From Achromobacter sp. Bel (GTDB taxonomy: Bacteria; Pseudomonadota; Gammaproteobacteria; Burkholderiales; Burkholderiaceae_B): a stretch of DNA of 64,000 bases. Made by a program: the position numbers and the translations under genes. The notes under the pieces were generated by a model. The model saw only the letters and a list, made by a program, of their open reading frames with translations. It was not told the DNA's origin and did no database searches. Each line of letters opens with the position of its first letter. Positions within the stretch are counted from its first letter, which is position 1. The DNA lies in NCBI RefSeq assembly GCF_012928505.1, contig NZ_JABBJN010000020.1:38756-102755 (forward strand), given 5' to 3'. Positions 15,251 through 24,191 of the stretch are shown here, in pieces.

Positions 15251-16399
15251 ATGAAACAGCGCGTGCCCCTCTATCGGCAGGTCTTTGAACTCTTTAGGCA
15301 GGACGGACGTATCCACGCGGGTACGGGAATGATGAGCGGCGTGATTGCGCTGTTTCTGGCCATCCTGGCGGTGCTGGGCGTGCTGGCCTTTCACTTTCCG
15401 GCCTACCTGACCACGCCGGAACTACGCGCCTTCTATTCCGTGGATGCGATGCGCACGCTGCTCTTCGGCGCGCTGCTCGTTTCGGGTTCGATCGCCCTGG
15501 CCAACACGGTGCTGGGTCGCCAGCGCTGGCTGAACATCTCCGCCTTCGTGCTGGTCTGCTGCGCGGTCGCGGCCGGCGGCAGCCAGGTCGTGGTGACGAC
15601 GACCAATACCGGCAACCACCCGTACCTGGGCCTGGACTGGTTCATCCTGGATTTGCTGGCCTCCAGCACGGTCTTCATCATTTTCGAGAAGTTGACGCCT
15701 TTGTATCCGGGTCAGCCGGTATTCCGCGGCGAATGGCAAGTGGACATGAAGCACTTCCTGTTCAACCACCTGTCGGTGGGGGCCGTGCTGCTGTGCATCA
15801 ACTTCTTCATCCATCGCCTGTTCTCGTGGGCGGCATACGAGCCCCTGCAGGCCGCGATCCAATCCATGCCGTATCTGCTGGAGCTGTTCGTCGCCGTGCT
15901 GGTGGCGGATCTGGCGCAGTATGCGGCGCACCGGGTCTACCACGAGGTGCCCGTCATGTGGCGCTTCCATGCCGTGCACCACAGCACGCGCACGCTGGAT
16001 TGGCTGGCGGGTTCGCGCCTGCATATCGTAGAACTGCTGATCACGCGCGTCGCGGTGCTGGGCGTGCTGTTCGTGCTGGGTTTTTCGAAGGCGGTGCTGG
16101 ACGCCTACATCATCATCGTCGGTTTCCAGGCCGTGCTGATCCATTCGAACGTGAAGCTGCCATGGGGATGGTTGCGCTACATCATCGTGACGCCGGACTT
16201 TCATCACTGGCACCATTCGTCGGACACCGAAGCGATCGACAAGAACTACGCGGCGCACTTCTCGTTCATTGACTACATTTTCGGCACCGCCGTGCGTGGC
16301 GTCGGCAAGCGCCTGCCCGAGAATTACGGCATCTTGGACAACGACATGCCGGGCTCTTTCCTGGCGCAGCAGGCGTATCCCTTCCTGCGCAAGAAGTAA
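15251..16399 (+). CDS. Sterol desaturase/fatty acid hydroxylase-family membrane protein
   Basis: 382 residues from ATG 15251. Several hydrophobic segments span the N-terminal half. The C-terminal half carries the di-iron histidine clusters of this superfamily: HRVYHE, HAVHHS and HHWHHS, with further histidines nearby. Members hydroxylate or desaturate lipids in the cytoplasmic membrane using O2; the lipid substrate here is unknown. An open frame extends 40 codons further upstream but without a good ribosome site. The gene stands alone and is convergent with the anti-sigma gene. Confidence 0.88.
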   Translation: MKQRVPLYRQVFELFRQDGRIHAGTGMMSGVIALFLAILAVLGVLAFHFPAYLTTPELRAFYSVDAMRTLLFGALLVSGSIALANTVLGRQRWLNISAFVLVCCAVAAGGSQVVVTTTNTGNHPYLGLDWFILDLLASSTVFIIFEKLTPLYPGQPVFRGEWQVDMKHFLFNHLSVGAVLLCINFFIHRLFSWAAYEPLQAAIQSMPYLLELFVAVLVADLAQYAAHRVYHEVPVMWRFHAVHHSTRTLDWLAGSRLHIVELLITRVAVLGVLFVLGFSKAVLDAYIIIVGFQAVLIHSNVKLPWGWLRYIIVTPDFHHWHHSSDTEAIDKNYAAHFSFIDYIFGTAVRGVGKRLPENYGILDNDMPGSFLAQQAYPFLRKK

Positions 16400-16407
16400 G
16401 CGCTTGC

Positions 16408-16433
16408 CCGTCCGGGCCGTTGCGCCCGGACGG
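16408..16433. terminator. Hairpin between convergent genes
   Basis: 10-base-pair inverted repeat (16408-16417 with 16424-16433) in the 40-base gap between the desaturase-family gene and the anti-sigma gene. It has no clear U-run, so it may be a weak or factor-assisted bidirectional terminator. Confidence 0.5.
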
Positions 16434-16439
16434 CGCCTT

Positions 16440-17168
16440 CTACAGCATCTTGACCGCGCGCCCGATGAACTGGATGGGCCCGGTGGGCTTGCCGATCGGC
16501 GAACCGGTCTTGGGTTCCAGCGTCAGCTCGAAGAGCTGATTGGGTTCCAGCGGCGGCAGCTTGTCCAGCGGGATGCGGACCGCCTCACCCGGTTTGATCA
16601 GGCCCAATGACACGGGGCCGGCCCAACCGTCGGCCTTGGTCCAGAATTCCAGCGCGCGGTCCGCCGGGACTTCGGTGGCGGTGAGCGGCGCCAGTTGCAC
16701 GGCGTTCTGGCCGGCCTGAGCCTGCACCACCCAGCCTGGCGCCTGCGATTGCGGCGCCACCAGCACCACCACGTACTGCGCGGGCCCCGGGGCGGTCGCA
16801 GGTCGTAGCGCCAGCGTGCTGCCCAGGATCAACACCGCGGCCATGCCGCCGACGGCCAGGCTGCGCCAGAAGAACAGGCTGTCCCAAAGGCCGGACGTGG
16901 GGCGGGCGGTCGAAGGCTGGCGTCGGGCGGTTTCCGCATCAAGCGTGCGGGTGATGCGCGGCCACAGACTGGCGGGCGGTTCCACGGGGGCGGACAAGTT
17001 CGCAAGCGGCAGCAGCCGTTCTTCCCAGCGGGCGATGGCATTGCGCAACGCGGCGTCGTGCGGCAGACGGGCTTGTACCTCGCAGCGCGCCTGGGCAGAC
17101 AAGGTGCCCAGCACATATTCGCCCGCCAGGTCGTCCAGGCTATCGGGGGATTCGTGGGCGGCGGTCAT
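16440..17168 (-). CDS. Anti-sigma factor (RskA/anti-sigma-K type)
   Basis: 242 residues from ATG 17168, whose codon overlaps the TGA of the sigma gene (ATGA), indicating coupled translation. The N-terminus ESPDSLDDLAGEYVLGTLSAQAR is the anti-sigma zinc-finger-like helical domain without the zinc ligands, as in RskA. One membrane segment (about 104-124, AVGGMAAVLILGSTLAL) leads to a periplasmic RskA domain with ALEFWTKADGW and LFELTLEPKTGSP. It should hold the ECF sigma factor at the inner membrane until regulated proteolysis releases it. Confidence 0.92.
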   Translation of the reverse strand: MTAAHESPDSLDDLAGEYVLGTLSAQARCEVQARLPHDAALRNAIARWEERLLPLANLSAPVEPPASLWPRITRTLDAETARRQPSTARPTSGLWDSLFFWRSLAVGGMAAVLILGSTLALRPATAPGPAQYVVVLVAPQSQAPGWVVQAQAGQNAVQLAPLTATEVPADRALEFWTKADGWAGPVSLGLIKPGEAVRIPLDKLPPLEPNQLFELTLEPKTGSPIGKPTGPIQFIGRAVKML

Positions 17169-17734
17169 GCCAGGCACTCCTTAAGCGCTTGCAGGCTGCG
17201 CTTGATCCAGGCTTTGACGGTGCCAAGCGGCGCCCCCAGGCGCTGGGCAATCTCGCTGTGGGACAACCCTTCCACATACGCATGCAATACGCAGTTGCGG
17301 CGCACGGGTTCCAATTGTTCCAGGCACGGGCCGATCTGGCCGGCGCTGGCGCGCCAGTCGAAGGCGTCGCGCGTGTCGTGCCAGGCTTCGATGGCGTCGC
17401 GGGCGTCCAGGGCGGCAGCCGTATCTTCATCGACGCCGGTCTCGCGCGCCGTGTCGCGCAGCGCGTTCAGCGCCAGGTTGCGGGTGATGCTGTAGACCCA
17501 GCCGCGCCCCGACCCGCGGGATGCGTCGAAGCTGCCCGCCTGGTTCCAGATCCTGACGAAAGCGTCATGCACGATGTCCTCGGCCCAAGCGCGGTCGCGC
17601 AGCAGTCGTTGGGCCACGCCCAGCAGGCGCGGGCCTTCTTGCCGGTAAAGGGCTTCCAGCGCGGGCCGGCGGCCGGCGGCGCACTCCTTGATGGCAGCTT
17701 CGTAATCGAAATCCGGGGTCAGGCGGTTCGGCAT
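17165..17734 (-). CDS. ECF sigma factor (SigK-like)
   Basis: 189 residues from ATG 17734 (MPNRLTPDFDYEAAIKECAAG); an upstream ATG at 17800 is possible. Sigma region 2 (LLRDRAWAEDIVHDAFVRIWNQAGSFD) and region 4 (LEPVRRNCVLHAYVEGLSHSEIAQRLGAPLGTVKAWIKRSL) are intact and no region 3 is present, as expected for group IV sigma factors. It is co-transcribed and translationally coupled with the RskA-type anti-sigma gene. A DUF3455 gene lies 130 bases upstream on the same strand and could be part of the response, but this is not shown. Confidence 0.92.
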   Translation of the reverse strand: MPNRLTPDFDYEAAIKECAAGRRPALEALYRQEGPRLLGVAQRLLRDRAWAEDIVHDAFVRIWNQAGSFDASRGSGRGWVYSITRNLALNALRDTARETGVDEDTAAALDARDAIEAWHDTRDAFDWRASAGQIGPCLEQLEPVRRNCVLHAYVEGLSHSEIAQRLGAPLGTVKAWIKRSLQALKECLA

Positions 17735-17864
17735 GCGAGAGCGAGAGCGGAAAGTGGGCGGCCGTGCGGACAAGGTACGCACGGTGGTCGGTTGCGCCAT
17801 CTTACCGGACTCTCTTGACGCCGCCCGGGCCCGCCGTCGCATGCGGCCGGCCCGGGTGCGGCGT

Positions 17865-18428
17865 TTAGTTCGCCTTCCAGAAGATGTAGTTGGCCTGGTA
17901 TTGCACCTGGGTCTTCTGACCCAGCGTGGCCGGCGTGCACGGCGTCTTCGGCGCCACGCCGCCCTTGAGCGCGACGCGCTGGATATACGTGACCCCCGTC
18001 AGGGCACCCGCACCCACGACGGGATTGGCCTTCACCAATTGATAGGGCAGGTTGCCGTCGCCCGATGGCGCAACCGCCACCTGCGTGCCGGTCAGCTTGG
18101 ACCCGTCCATGGCTTCCCACGTCGCCGGCGGGCCGTAGTAGGTCCCCACTTGCTTGCCCTGGCGGTCGTTCAAGACCGCCTTGGGGCCGGCGAAGACCCA
18201 TTCGGTCTGGCTTTTCATGTCGGCCTTGGCGCGGCATTCATAGGTGATTTCACCCACGCCTACGGTTTCCCAGGCCACCTTGTTGCCCGCGGGCACCTGG
18301 ACACTGGCGGGCAGGTCGGTCTGCGAATAGGCCATGGACTTGGCGCTCATCGTGCCGCAAGCGGCAAGGAGCGACACGGCGAACAGGCCGGCAACGGTGG
18401 GAATGCGATTCGAACGTTGGGTCTTCAT
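17865..18428 (-). CDS. DUF3455 secreted protein
   Basis: 187 residues from ATG 18428 with GGAGACC upstream. The signal sequence VAGLFAVSLLAAC ends in a lipobox-like LAAC with Cys25, so it is a likely lipoprotein. The mature part contains VPAGNKVAWETVGVGEITYECR and ATWEAMDGSKLTGTQVAVAP, a beta-rich arrangement that fits the DUF3455 family. Function unknown. It lies just upstream of, and in the same direction as, the sigma/anti-sigma pair. Confidence 0.78.
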   Translation of the reverse strand: MKTQRSNRIPTVAGLFAVSLLAACGTMSAKSMAYSQTDLPASVQVPAGNKVAWETVGVGEITYECRAKADMKSQTEWVFAGPKAVLNDRQGKQVGTYYGPPATWEAMDGSKLTGTQVAVAPSGDGNLPYQLVKANPVVGAGALTGVTYIQRVALKGGVAPKTPCTPATLGQKTQVQYQANYIFWKAN

Positions 18429-18567
18429 GAGTGGTCTCCAGCGGCGTGAAAGTGCCTGTAGACGACGCGCACGATGCGCGCCGGTACAGGTACTACACGC
18501 GGGAGGCCACATTGGATGCAGGCCGGACGCAATTATTTTGCATCCGGCCTGAGGGGCAGGGGCGGGA

Positions 18568-19194
18568 TTACTTGGCCGACCGGTTGGCCGAGTACGAGGC
18601 CATCAGATTGCGGTAGTCGGGGATGTGGTTGGCGAACAGCGTGCCCAGGCCCTCGACGTCATTGCGCCAGTCGCGGTGCAGTTCGCATGCCACGCCGAAC
18701 CACGACATCAGTTGCGCGCCGGCTTGCTCCATGCGGCTCCAGGCGGCGTTGCGGGTGACTTCGTTGAAGGTGCCCGAGGCATCCGTCACGACGAACACGT
18801 CGAAGCCTTCTTCCAGGGCCGACAAGGCGGGGAACGCGACGCACACTTCGGTGACCACGCCGGCGATGATCAGCTGCTTCTTGCCGGTGGCCTTGACGGC
18901 CTTGACGAAGTCTTCGTTGTCCCATGCATTGATGTTGCCGGGGCGGGCGATATAGGGCGCTTTGGGGAATTTGTCCTTCAGTTCCTGGACCAGCGGGCCG
19001 TTGGGGCCATCTTCGAAGCTGGTGGTCAGGATCGTGGGCAGCTTGAAGTATTCAGCCAGGTCGGCCAGGGCCAGCACGTTGTTCTTGAACTGGTCGGGTT
19101 GGAAATCGCGCACCAGGGAAAGCAGGCCGGCCTGGTGGTCAACCAGCAGGACGGCGGCTTCGTTCTTGTCCAGCTTCACATAGGGTTTGGTCAT
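18568..19194 (-). CDS. ycaC: YcaC-type isochorismatase-family hydrolase
   Basis: 208 residues, closely matching YcaC-type cysteine hydrolases along the whole length. Catalytic Asp19 lies in LLVDHQAGL and nucleophile Cys118 in GVVTEVCVAFPAL. ARPGNINAWDN and NHIPDYRNL are further YcaC signatures. The fold is the alpha/beta isochorismatase-like hydrolase; the natural substrate of YcaC remains unsettled. A LysR gene follows 129 bases upstream in the same orientation and may regulate it. Ribosome site GGAGCAAACC. Confidence 0.93.
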   Translation of the reverse strand: MTKPYVKLDKNEAAVLLVDHQAGLLSLVRDFQPDQFKNNVLALADLAEYFKLPTILTTSFEDGPNGPLVQELKDKFPKAPYIARPGNINAWDNEDFVKAVKATGKKQLIIAGVVTEVCVAFPALSALEEGFDVFVVTDASGTFNEVTRNAAWSRMEQAGAQLMSWFGVACELHRDWRNDVEGLGTLFANHIPDYRNLMASYSANRSAK

Positions 19195-19323
19195 GGTTTG
19201 CTCCGTTATGTCGTCAGGTCGTGGTGCGCGGTGTTGGCGCGGGGTTGAACACGTGAGTGCATGAACAGAATTCTAAATACAAGCCAACAACCCCGGTAGA
19301 TGGGATTTTCGCGTCTCAGCGTT

Positions 19324-20295
19324 CTATAAATCGGACGATGCGAGGCCGCTTTTCAGGAAAGGAATGCCGTGGCGTTGCTGGGTCTCGTATTCGCGCCGGG
19401 CACTTTCACGGTACTCCGCACTCATGAAATCCAGAAGTTCGCGCACAGCCGGCAACAACCCTCGCCGCGAGGGAAACACGGCATGGACGGCGCCTGGCTC
19501 TGGATACCACGGTGCCCCGATCGGCACCAGCGTGCCTGCATCCAGTTCATCTCGGATCATCATCAGGGGCAGGGCCGCCACGCCCACGCCGCGCAGCGTG
19601 GCCTGCTTGAGCGCCAGCATGTCGTCCGTGACCAGGCGAGGGGTGAACGGCACGTTCTGCCGGGCGCCGTCGGGGCCATCCAGGCGCCACTGGCATTCGC
19701 GCTGCTCGGTGCCCAGCGCCAGCGTGGGCAGCTGGCTGATCTGGCTGACGTCGGCGCCGTCGGGCAGCGTGCGCGCCAGCGCCGGGCTGGCCGCGAGGCT
19801 CTGGCAACTGGTGCCCAGGTGCTTCATCACCAGGTCGCTGCTTTCAATGGGACCGAAGCGCACGCGCACCGCCAGGTCGAACCCCTCGCGCAGCACGTCG
19901 ACCGGGCGGGAAAAGCTCTTGAGGTACACATGCACCTTGGGGCACTTTTCCATGAAGCGCGCCACGACATCGCCCAGGAAGTAATAGATCAGCGCGGGCG
20001 GCGCGCTCATGCGGATCGTGCCTTGCGGTTCGGCGTGGGTGCGGTCGATGACGTCCTGCGCGGCTTCGGCGCCGGCCAGCATCGACAGGCATTGGTCGAA
20101 GTACTCCTGGCCCAGTTCGGTCACGGCGAAGGTGCGGGTGGACCGCTGGATCAGGCGCACGCCCAGGCGGTCTTCAAGCAGGGCGATGCGGCGGCTGAGC
20201 CGGGACTTGGGAATGTCCAGGGTGCGCCCGGCCGGCGCGAAGCCGCCGTTCTTGACGACCTGGACAAAGTAATAGAGATCATTCAAGTCGTGCAT
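19324..20295 (-). CDS. LysR-family transcriptional regulator (CrgA-type effector domain)
   Basis: 323 residues from ATG 20295 (GGAAAG upstream). The N-terminal winged helix covers MHDLNDLYYFVQVVKNGGF to RRIALLEDRLGVRLIQRSTR; the effector domain starts around residue 90 (GTIRMSAPPALIYYFLG). It is the DNA-binding regulator nearest to ycaC, same strand, so local control is possible. No effector can be named. Confidence 0.9.
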   Translation of the reverse strand: MHDLNDLYYFVQVVKNGGFAPAGRTLDIPKSRLSRRIALLEDRLGVRLIQRSTRTFAVTELGQEYFDQCLSMLAGAEAAQDVIDRTHAEPQGTIRMSAPPALIYYFLGDVVARFMEKCPKVHVYLKSFSRPVDVLREGFDLAVRVRFGPIESSDLVMKHLGTSCQSLAASPALARTLPDGADVSQISQLPTLALGTEQRECQWRLDGPDGARQNVPFTPRLVTDDMLALKQATLRGVGVAALPLMMIRDELDAGTLVPIGAPWYPEPGAVHAVFPSRRGLLPAVRELLDFMSAEYRESARREYETQQRHGIPFLKSGLASSDL

Positions 20296-20402
20296 GGACT
20301 TTCCGCTGTTCTGATAATGGGACGTAGCGGGGAGCATATAACGCTCGCCACGTCCCCAGGCGGAAAGCCTGCGGGCAAGTTCCTTTGCCGACCCTGGCGG
20401 GA

Positions 20403-21368
20403 TCAGGCCGGCGCGCCGGCCGACTCCTCTTTCCAGCGCTGCTTGTCGCGTAGCGGCGGCGTGCCGAACAGGCGGCTGTATTCGCGGCTGAATTGCGACG
20501 AACTTTCATACCCGACGGCGTGCGCGGCCAACGCGACGCCAGCGTCGTCGCTCAGCATCAGGCGGCGTGCTTCCTGCAGCCGCAGGTGCTTTTGGTATTG
20601 CAGCGGGCTCATCGCGGTGGCCTGTTTGAAATGATGATGCAGCGACGACACGCTCATGTGCACGTCGCGGGCGATCTCCTCCACGCGCAGCGGCTGGGCG
20701 TAGTTGTCCCGCAGGATGCGGATGGCCTTGGCCACGCGGTTGAGCTGGCTGTCCTGCAGCACCGTCTGGCGCAGCACTACGCCCTGGCCGTTCATCAGCA
20801 GACGGTAGAGCAGTTCGCGCTTGACCATGGGCGCCAGGATGGGGATGTCGCGCGGGGTGTCCAGCAGCCTCAGCAGCCGCAGCACGACGTCCAGCAGGGA
20901 CCCGCCCAACGGATTGACGCACAGCGCGCGCGACGCTTCGGCCGGCAACAGGGGCGGCAGGTGCTCGTCGCTGATCAGTTCCGCGATCTCTTCCGGGTTC
21001 AAGTCCAGCCGCAGGCCCAGATAGGGCAACGTCGGACTGGCGACCGATACCTTGGCCACCACCGGCAGGTCCACGGACGAGATCAAGTAGTGGAAGGGAT
21101 CGTATTCATAGGATTCGTCGCCGATCAGCACGCGCTTGGACCCTTGGGCAATGACCGCCAGCGCGGCTTTTTGCAAGCCGGGTTTGGCGCCGGTGGGCTG
21201 CGACAAGCGGTGCAGGTACAGGCCCTCGATGGGCGTATCCAGCGACCCCTCCAAGTCCCCCGTCATCCGGTCCAGCGTGCAAAGCAGTTCGCGTCGCGCT
21301 GGCTCGTAGGCGATGTCCAGGGGGGCGGCGCTGGCGAAATCTCCGGGTCGAACGGTAGTAATAGGCAT
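20403..21368 (-). CDS. AraC-family regulator with AraC_N domain
   Basis: 321 residues. The N-terminal half (GLYLHRLSQPTGAKPGLQKAA, QGSKRVLIGDESYEYDPFHYL) is the AraC_N sensor domain. The C-terminal half has two helix-turn-helix motifs (LRVEEIARDVHMSVSSLHHHFK and VALAAHAVGYESSSQFSREYSRLFG). It is divergent from an aldo/keto reductase gene, the common arrangement in which such regulators control the reductase, often in response to reactive aldehydes. An imperfect 13-base inverted repeat lies in the shared promoter region. Confidence 0.92.
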   Translation of the reverse strand: MPITTVRPGDFASAAPLDIAYEPARRELLCTLDRMTGDLEGSLDTPIEGLYLHRLSQPTGAKPGLQKAALAVIAQGSKRVLIGDESYEYDPFHYLISSVDLPVVAKVSVASPTLPYLGLRLDLNPEEIAELISDEHLPPLLPAEASRALCVNPLGGSLLDVVLRLLRLLDTPRDIPILAPMVKRELLYRLLMNGQGVVLRQTVLQDSQLNRVAKAIRILRDNYAQPLRVEEIARDVHMSVSSLHHHFKQATAMSPLQYQKHLRLQEARRLMLSDDAGVALAAHAVGYESSSQFSREYSRLFGTPPLRDKQRWKEESAGAPA

Positions 21369-21683
21369 GGAGGCTCCTGAAGGCGTACCGCCCGCGCGGG
21401 CGACCGGCGGGGCAAAGGATTAAGCGGGCTCCAGTGTATGCCCAGCAACGGCGGGCTGGACAGTCGTGATTTCGGGGTGTGTAGAAATGGGCAAAAAGTT
21501 TGGAGGATCGGGCGCATGCCTGATCCTCTGCCGCTACTGCCAGAGAATCAGGCAAAAAAGGGGCAGGATCAAGCAGCGCGCGGGCCGCCTTCCGGACGCA
21601 TACTGTCTGCACCCCGGCAAGCCAGCGTCCGGCGCCCCATTCCGGGGCGCGCAGGCCCGGCTGCCGCCAGAAGGAGTGCAATC
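21369..21683. other. Divergent promoter region of the araC-like and aldo/keto reductase genes
   Basis: No gene in this 315-base stretch. Its main feature is an inverted repeat at 21518-21530 and 21541-21553 (12 of 13 positions complementary, 10-base loop) followed by a run of six A. It could be the operator of the AraC-type regulator or an mRNA hairpin. Confidence 0.45.
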
Positions 21684-22730
21684 ATGCGGTACAAGAAATT
21701 CGGCAGCACCGGCCTGTTCGTCTCGGAACTCTGCCTGGGCACCATGACTTTCGGCGGTGAAGGCGAACTGTGGAGCAAGATCGGCGACCTGCAGCAAGAG
21801 GACGCGAACCGGCTGGTGGGCCGGGCATTGGATGCGGGCGTCAATTTCATCGACACGGCGGACGTGTATTCCGAAGGCCGGTCGGAAATGATCACCGGGC
21901 AGGCGTTGCGTGACCTGAAGGTGGCGCGCGATGACGTGGTCATCGCCACCAAGGTCTTCGGCCAGACGGGCGCCGGCGTGAACGCGCGGGGCAATTCGCG
22001 TTTCCACATCATGGACAGCGTCAAGAAAAGCCTGTCGCGCCTGCAACTGGACCATATCGACCTGTACCAGATCCATGGGTTCGACCCGGCCACGCCGGTC
22101 GAGGAAACCGTGCGCGCCCTGGACACCCTGGTGCAGCACGGCCACGTGCGCTACGTGGGCGTTTCCAACTGGGCCGCCTGGCAGATCATGAAGGCGTTGG
22201 GCATCGCCGAACGCCTGGGGCTGGCGCGGTTTGAATCGCTGCAGGCCTATTACACGATCGCGGGTCGCGACCTGGAACGCGAATTGGTCCCCATGCTGCA
22301 AAGCGAAGGGGTGGGCCTGATGGTGTGGAGCCCGCTGGCTGGCGGCCTGCTCAGCGGCAAGTACGGCCGCGACGGGTCGGCCGAAGCCGGCAGCCGCCGG
22401 GCCGCGTTCGACTTTCCGCCGGTCGACCGCGACCGCGCCTATGACAGCATCGACGTCCTGAAAACGGTGGCCGATGCGCGCGGCGTGTCGGTCGCGCAGG
22501 TGGCCCTGGCCTGGTTGCTGCACCAGCAGGTGGTGACCAGCGTCATCATCGGCGCCAAGCGTGTCGATCAGTTGGACGACAACCTGGCAGCCACCGGCAT
22601 CCAGCTGACGCAGGACGAACTGGCCGCGCTGGACAAGGTCAGTGCGCTGCCGCCCGAATATCCCGGCTGGATGCATGTGCGCCAAGGCGAATTCCGGCGC
22701 AAGCAACTGGCCGAATCGGGCGCGGCGTAA
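21684..22730 (+). CDS. Aldo/keto reductase
   Basis: 348 residues from ATG 21684 with AAGGAG seven bases upstream. The catalytic tetrad is visible: Asp and Tyr in FIDTADVYSEG, Lys in VVIATKVFG and His in DLYQIHGFDP. The NADPH-binding end contains SVIIGAKRVDQLDDNL. A soluble NAD(P)H-dependent carbonyl reductase; substrate unknown. Divergent AraC_N-type regulator upstream, probably its controller. Confidence 0.93.
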   Translation: MRYKKFGSTGLFVSELCLGTMTFGGEGELWSKIGDLQQEDANRLVGRALDAGVNFIDTADVYSEGRSEMITGQALRDLKVARDDVVIATKVFGQTGAGVNARGNSRFHIMDSVKKSLSRLQLDHIDLYQIHGFDPATPVEETVRALDTLVQHGHVRYVGVSNWAAWQIMKALGIAERLGLARFESLQAYYTIAGRDLERELVPMLQSEGVGLMVWSPLAGGLLSGKYGRDGSAEAGSRRAAFDFPPVDRDRAYDSIDVLKTVADARGVSVAQVALAWLLHQQVVTSVIIGAKRVDQLDDNLAATGIQLTQDELAALDKVSALPPEYPGWMHVRQGEFRRKQLAESGAA

Positions 22731-22930
22731 GCGCGGCGGCGTTCAGGACTGGACGGGGGACCAGGCAGTCCAGATCGGGGGGCGATGCTGGCGATGGCCG
22801 CGCGTAATTGCGCCCTGAGCAGCATTCGTGGGGAAAGCCAAGGGCAACCTCGGTGCGGCATCTGCGGCCGGCAATCTTATCGCGCAAGGCGCTAGTAGAA
22901 TCGGTGCAGCGGCAACTCCGAAGATTTCCC

Positions 22931-24160
22931 ATGAGCGACTCCTTTTCCCCCGATGAATCACGCGCGCTGCGCGAGCATGGCATTGCGCTGTTCGCGGATC
23001 GCGTCCTGATCGCCGTACAGCCGCCCTTAGCCGAGACGCGCATCGCTGAAATCGAATCGGCCTGCGCTGGCCCCTTGCCGAACGCCTTGCGCGACTTGTG
23101 GCGCCTGACCGCAGGCGGTGAACTCGCCTACGATCTGCGCGCAACAATGGACGGCAATGCAGAGGCGCTGAGCTGGGCCGAATTGTTCTATGACGGCAGC
23201 GACCACTACCGCGATCTGCAAGGGTGGATCGAACACGAGCAAGCGTGCGCCGAAGAGGCGGCCGAAGAAGACGGCGAAACCTGGAACGGCACGCTGCGCT
23301 ATCTGCCCATCGGCGGTTTCGAGTATTGCGACCGCATCTATGTCACCGTCGAACCGGACCCGCGCGCAGGCAGCATCGTGGCGTGGAAGAAAGGCTTGCC
23401 GGGCTGGACCCATGCCTTGCAGCAGGACGGCATCGCGACCATTGCGCCGGATCTGCACGCGGCATTCGCCGCGCTATGCCTGGAGACGGACCCGGACCAA
23501 GACGAGGACAGCCCCGGCGTGCGCGTACTGGAGTATCTGGACGAGCGCGTGTCGGACCACGGGATGCCGCAGGCCCTGGCGGATAAAGTGACCGCGTTCT
23601 ACCTGCGTGCGCGGGTGGACTGGCGCGGTCCGTTGGCGGCCGGCACGTTGCTTGCGTCACCGTACCTGGCCGGCCTGGCCTTGCAACATGCGCTGGCCCA
23701 CGATGACGCCGCGCTGGTGCAGCAATTGGCCGGGCAGGGCATGTCTTTTGATCTGCCGCTGCGCGGCAGCGCCAAACCGGTCGAAGTCGCGTTGATGCAG
23801 CACGCCTATGCGGCGACCGACGCCCTGCTGCGCGCCGGCGCTCCCGTCAGCCCCACGGCGATCCATCGCCTGGACGGCAAACCGTCTCCCGAATTGGTTC
23901 AGGGCCTGCTCGCCCATGGCGCCGTCGCCGACGCCTTGGGCGTGGCGCGCTGCGTGGCCTGCGGGTCGCCGGAGGCCGCGCGCCTGGTCGCCCAAGCCTG
24001 CGCAGCAGGCATTGAAACCGCTTACGCCGACGTGCGGGATTCCATGGCCAATAGCTACCAGGAAGACCTGCGTCGCGTGCGCGCGGGCAAACTCGGCCAT
24101 TATCTGGGGGCCGAGGGCCTGGCCGAGCGCGTCGCCAACCTGCGGGCGTTCTCGCTGTGA
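22931..24160 (+). CDS. SMI1/KNR4 (SUKH)-domain protein with a repeat-like C-terminus
   Basis: 409 residues from ATG 22931; no strong ribosome site is visible. Residues 25-180 look like a SUKH domain (AEIESACAGPLPNALRDLWRL at the start, later YLPIGGFEYCDRIYV). The C-terminal 200 residues consist of helix pairs (LALQHALAHDDAALVQQLAG, VEVALMQHAYAATDALLRAG, VQGLLAHGAVADALG) reminiscent of degenerate ankyrin repeats. SUKH proteins often serve as immunity proteins against polymorphic toxins, but no toxin gene adjoins. Soluble and acidic. The role is unassigned. Confidence 0.68.
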   Translation: MSDSFSPDESRALREHGIALFADRVLIAVQPPLAETRIAEIESACAGPLPNALRDLWRLTAGGELAYDLRATMDGNAEALSWAELFYDGSDHYRDLQGWIEHEQACAEEAAEEDGETWNGTLRYLPIGGFEYCDRIYVTVEPDPRAGSIVAWKKGLPGWTHALQQDGIATIAPDLHAAFAALCLETDPDQDEDSPGVRVLEYLDERVSDHGMPQALADKVTAFYLRARVDWRGPLAAGTLLASPYLAGLALQHALAHDDAALVQQLAGQGMSFDLPLRGSAKPVEVALMQHAYAATDALLRAGAPVSPTAIHRLDGKPSPELVQGLLAHGAVADALGVARCVACGSPEAARLVAQACAAGIETAYADVRDSMANSYQEDLRRVRAGKLGHYLGAEGLAERVANLRAFSL

Positions 24161-24191
24161 CGTTCAACGATCCTGTTATGAAGGAACAAGG

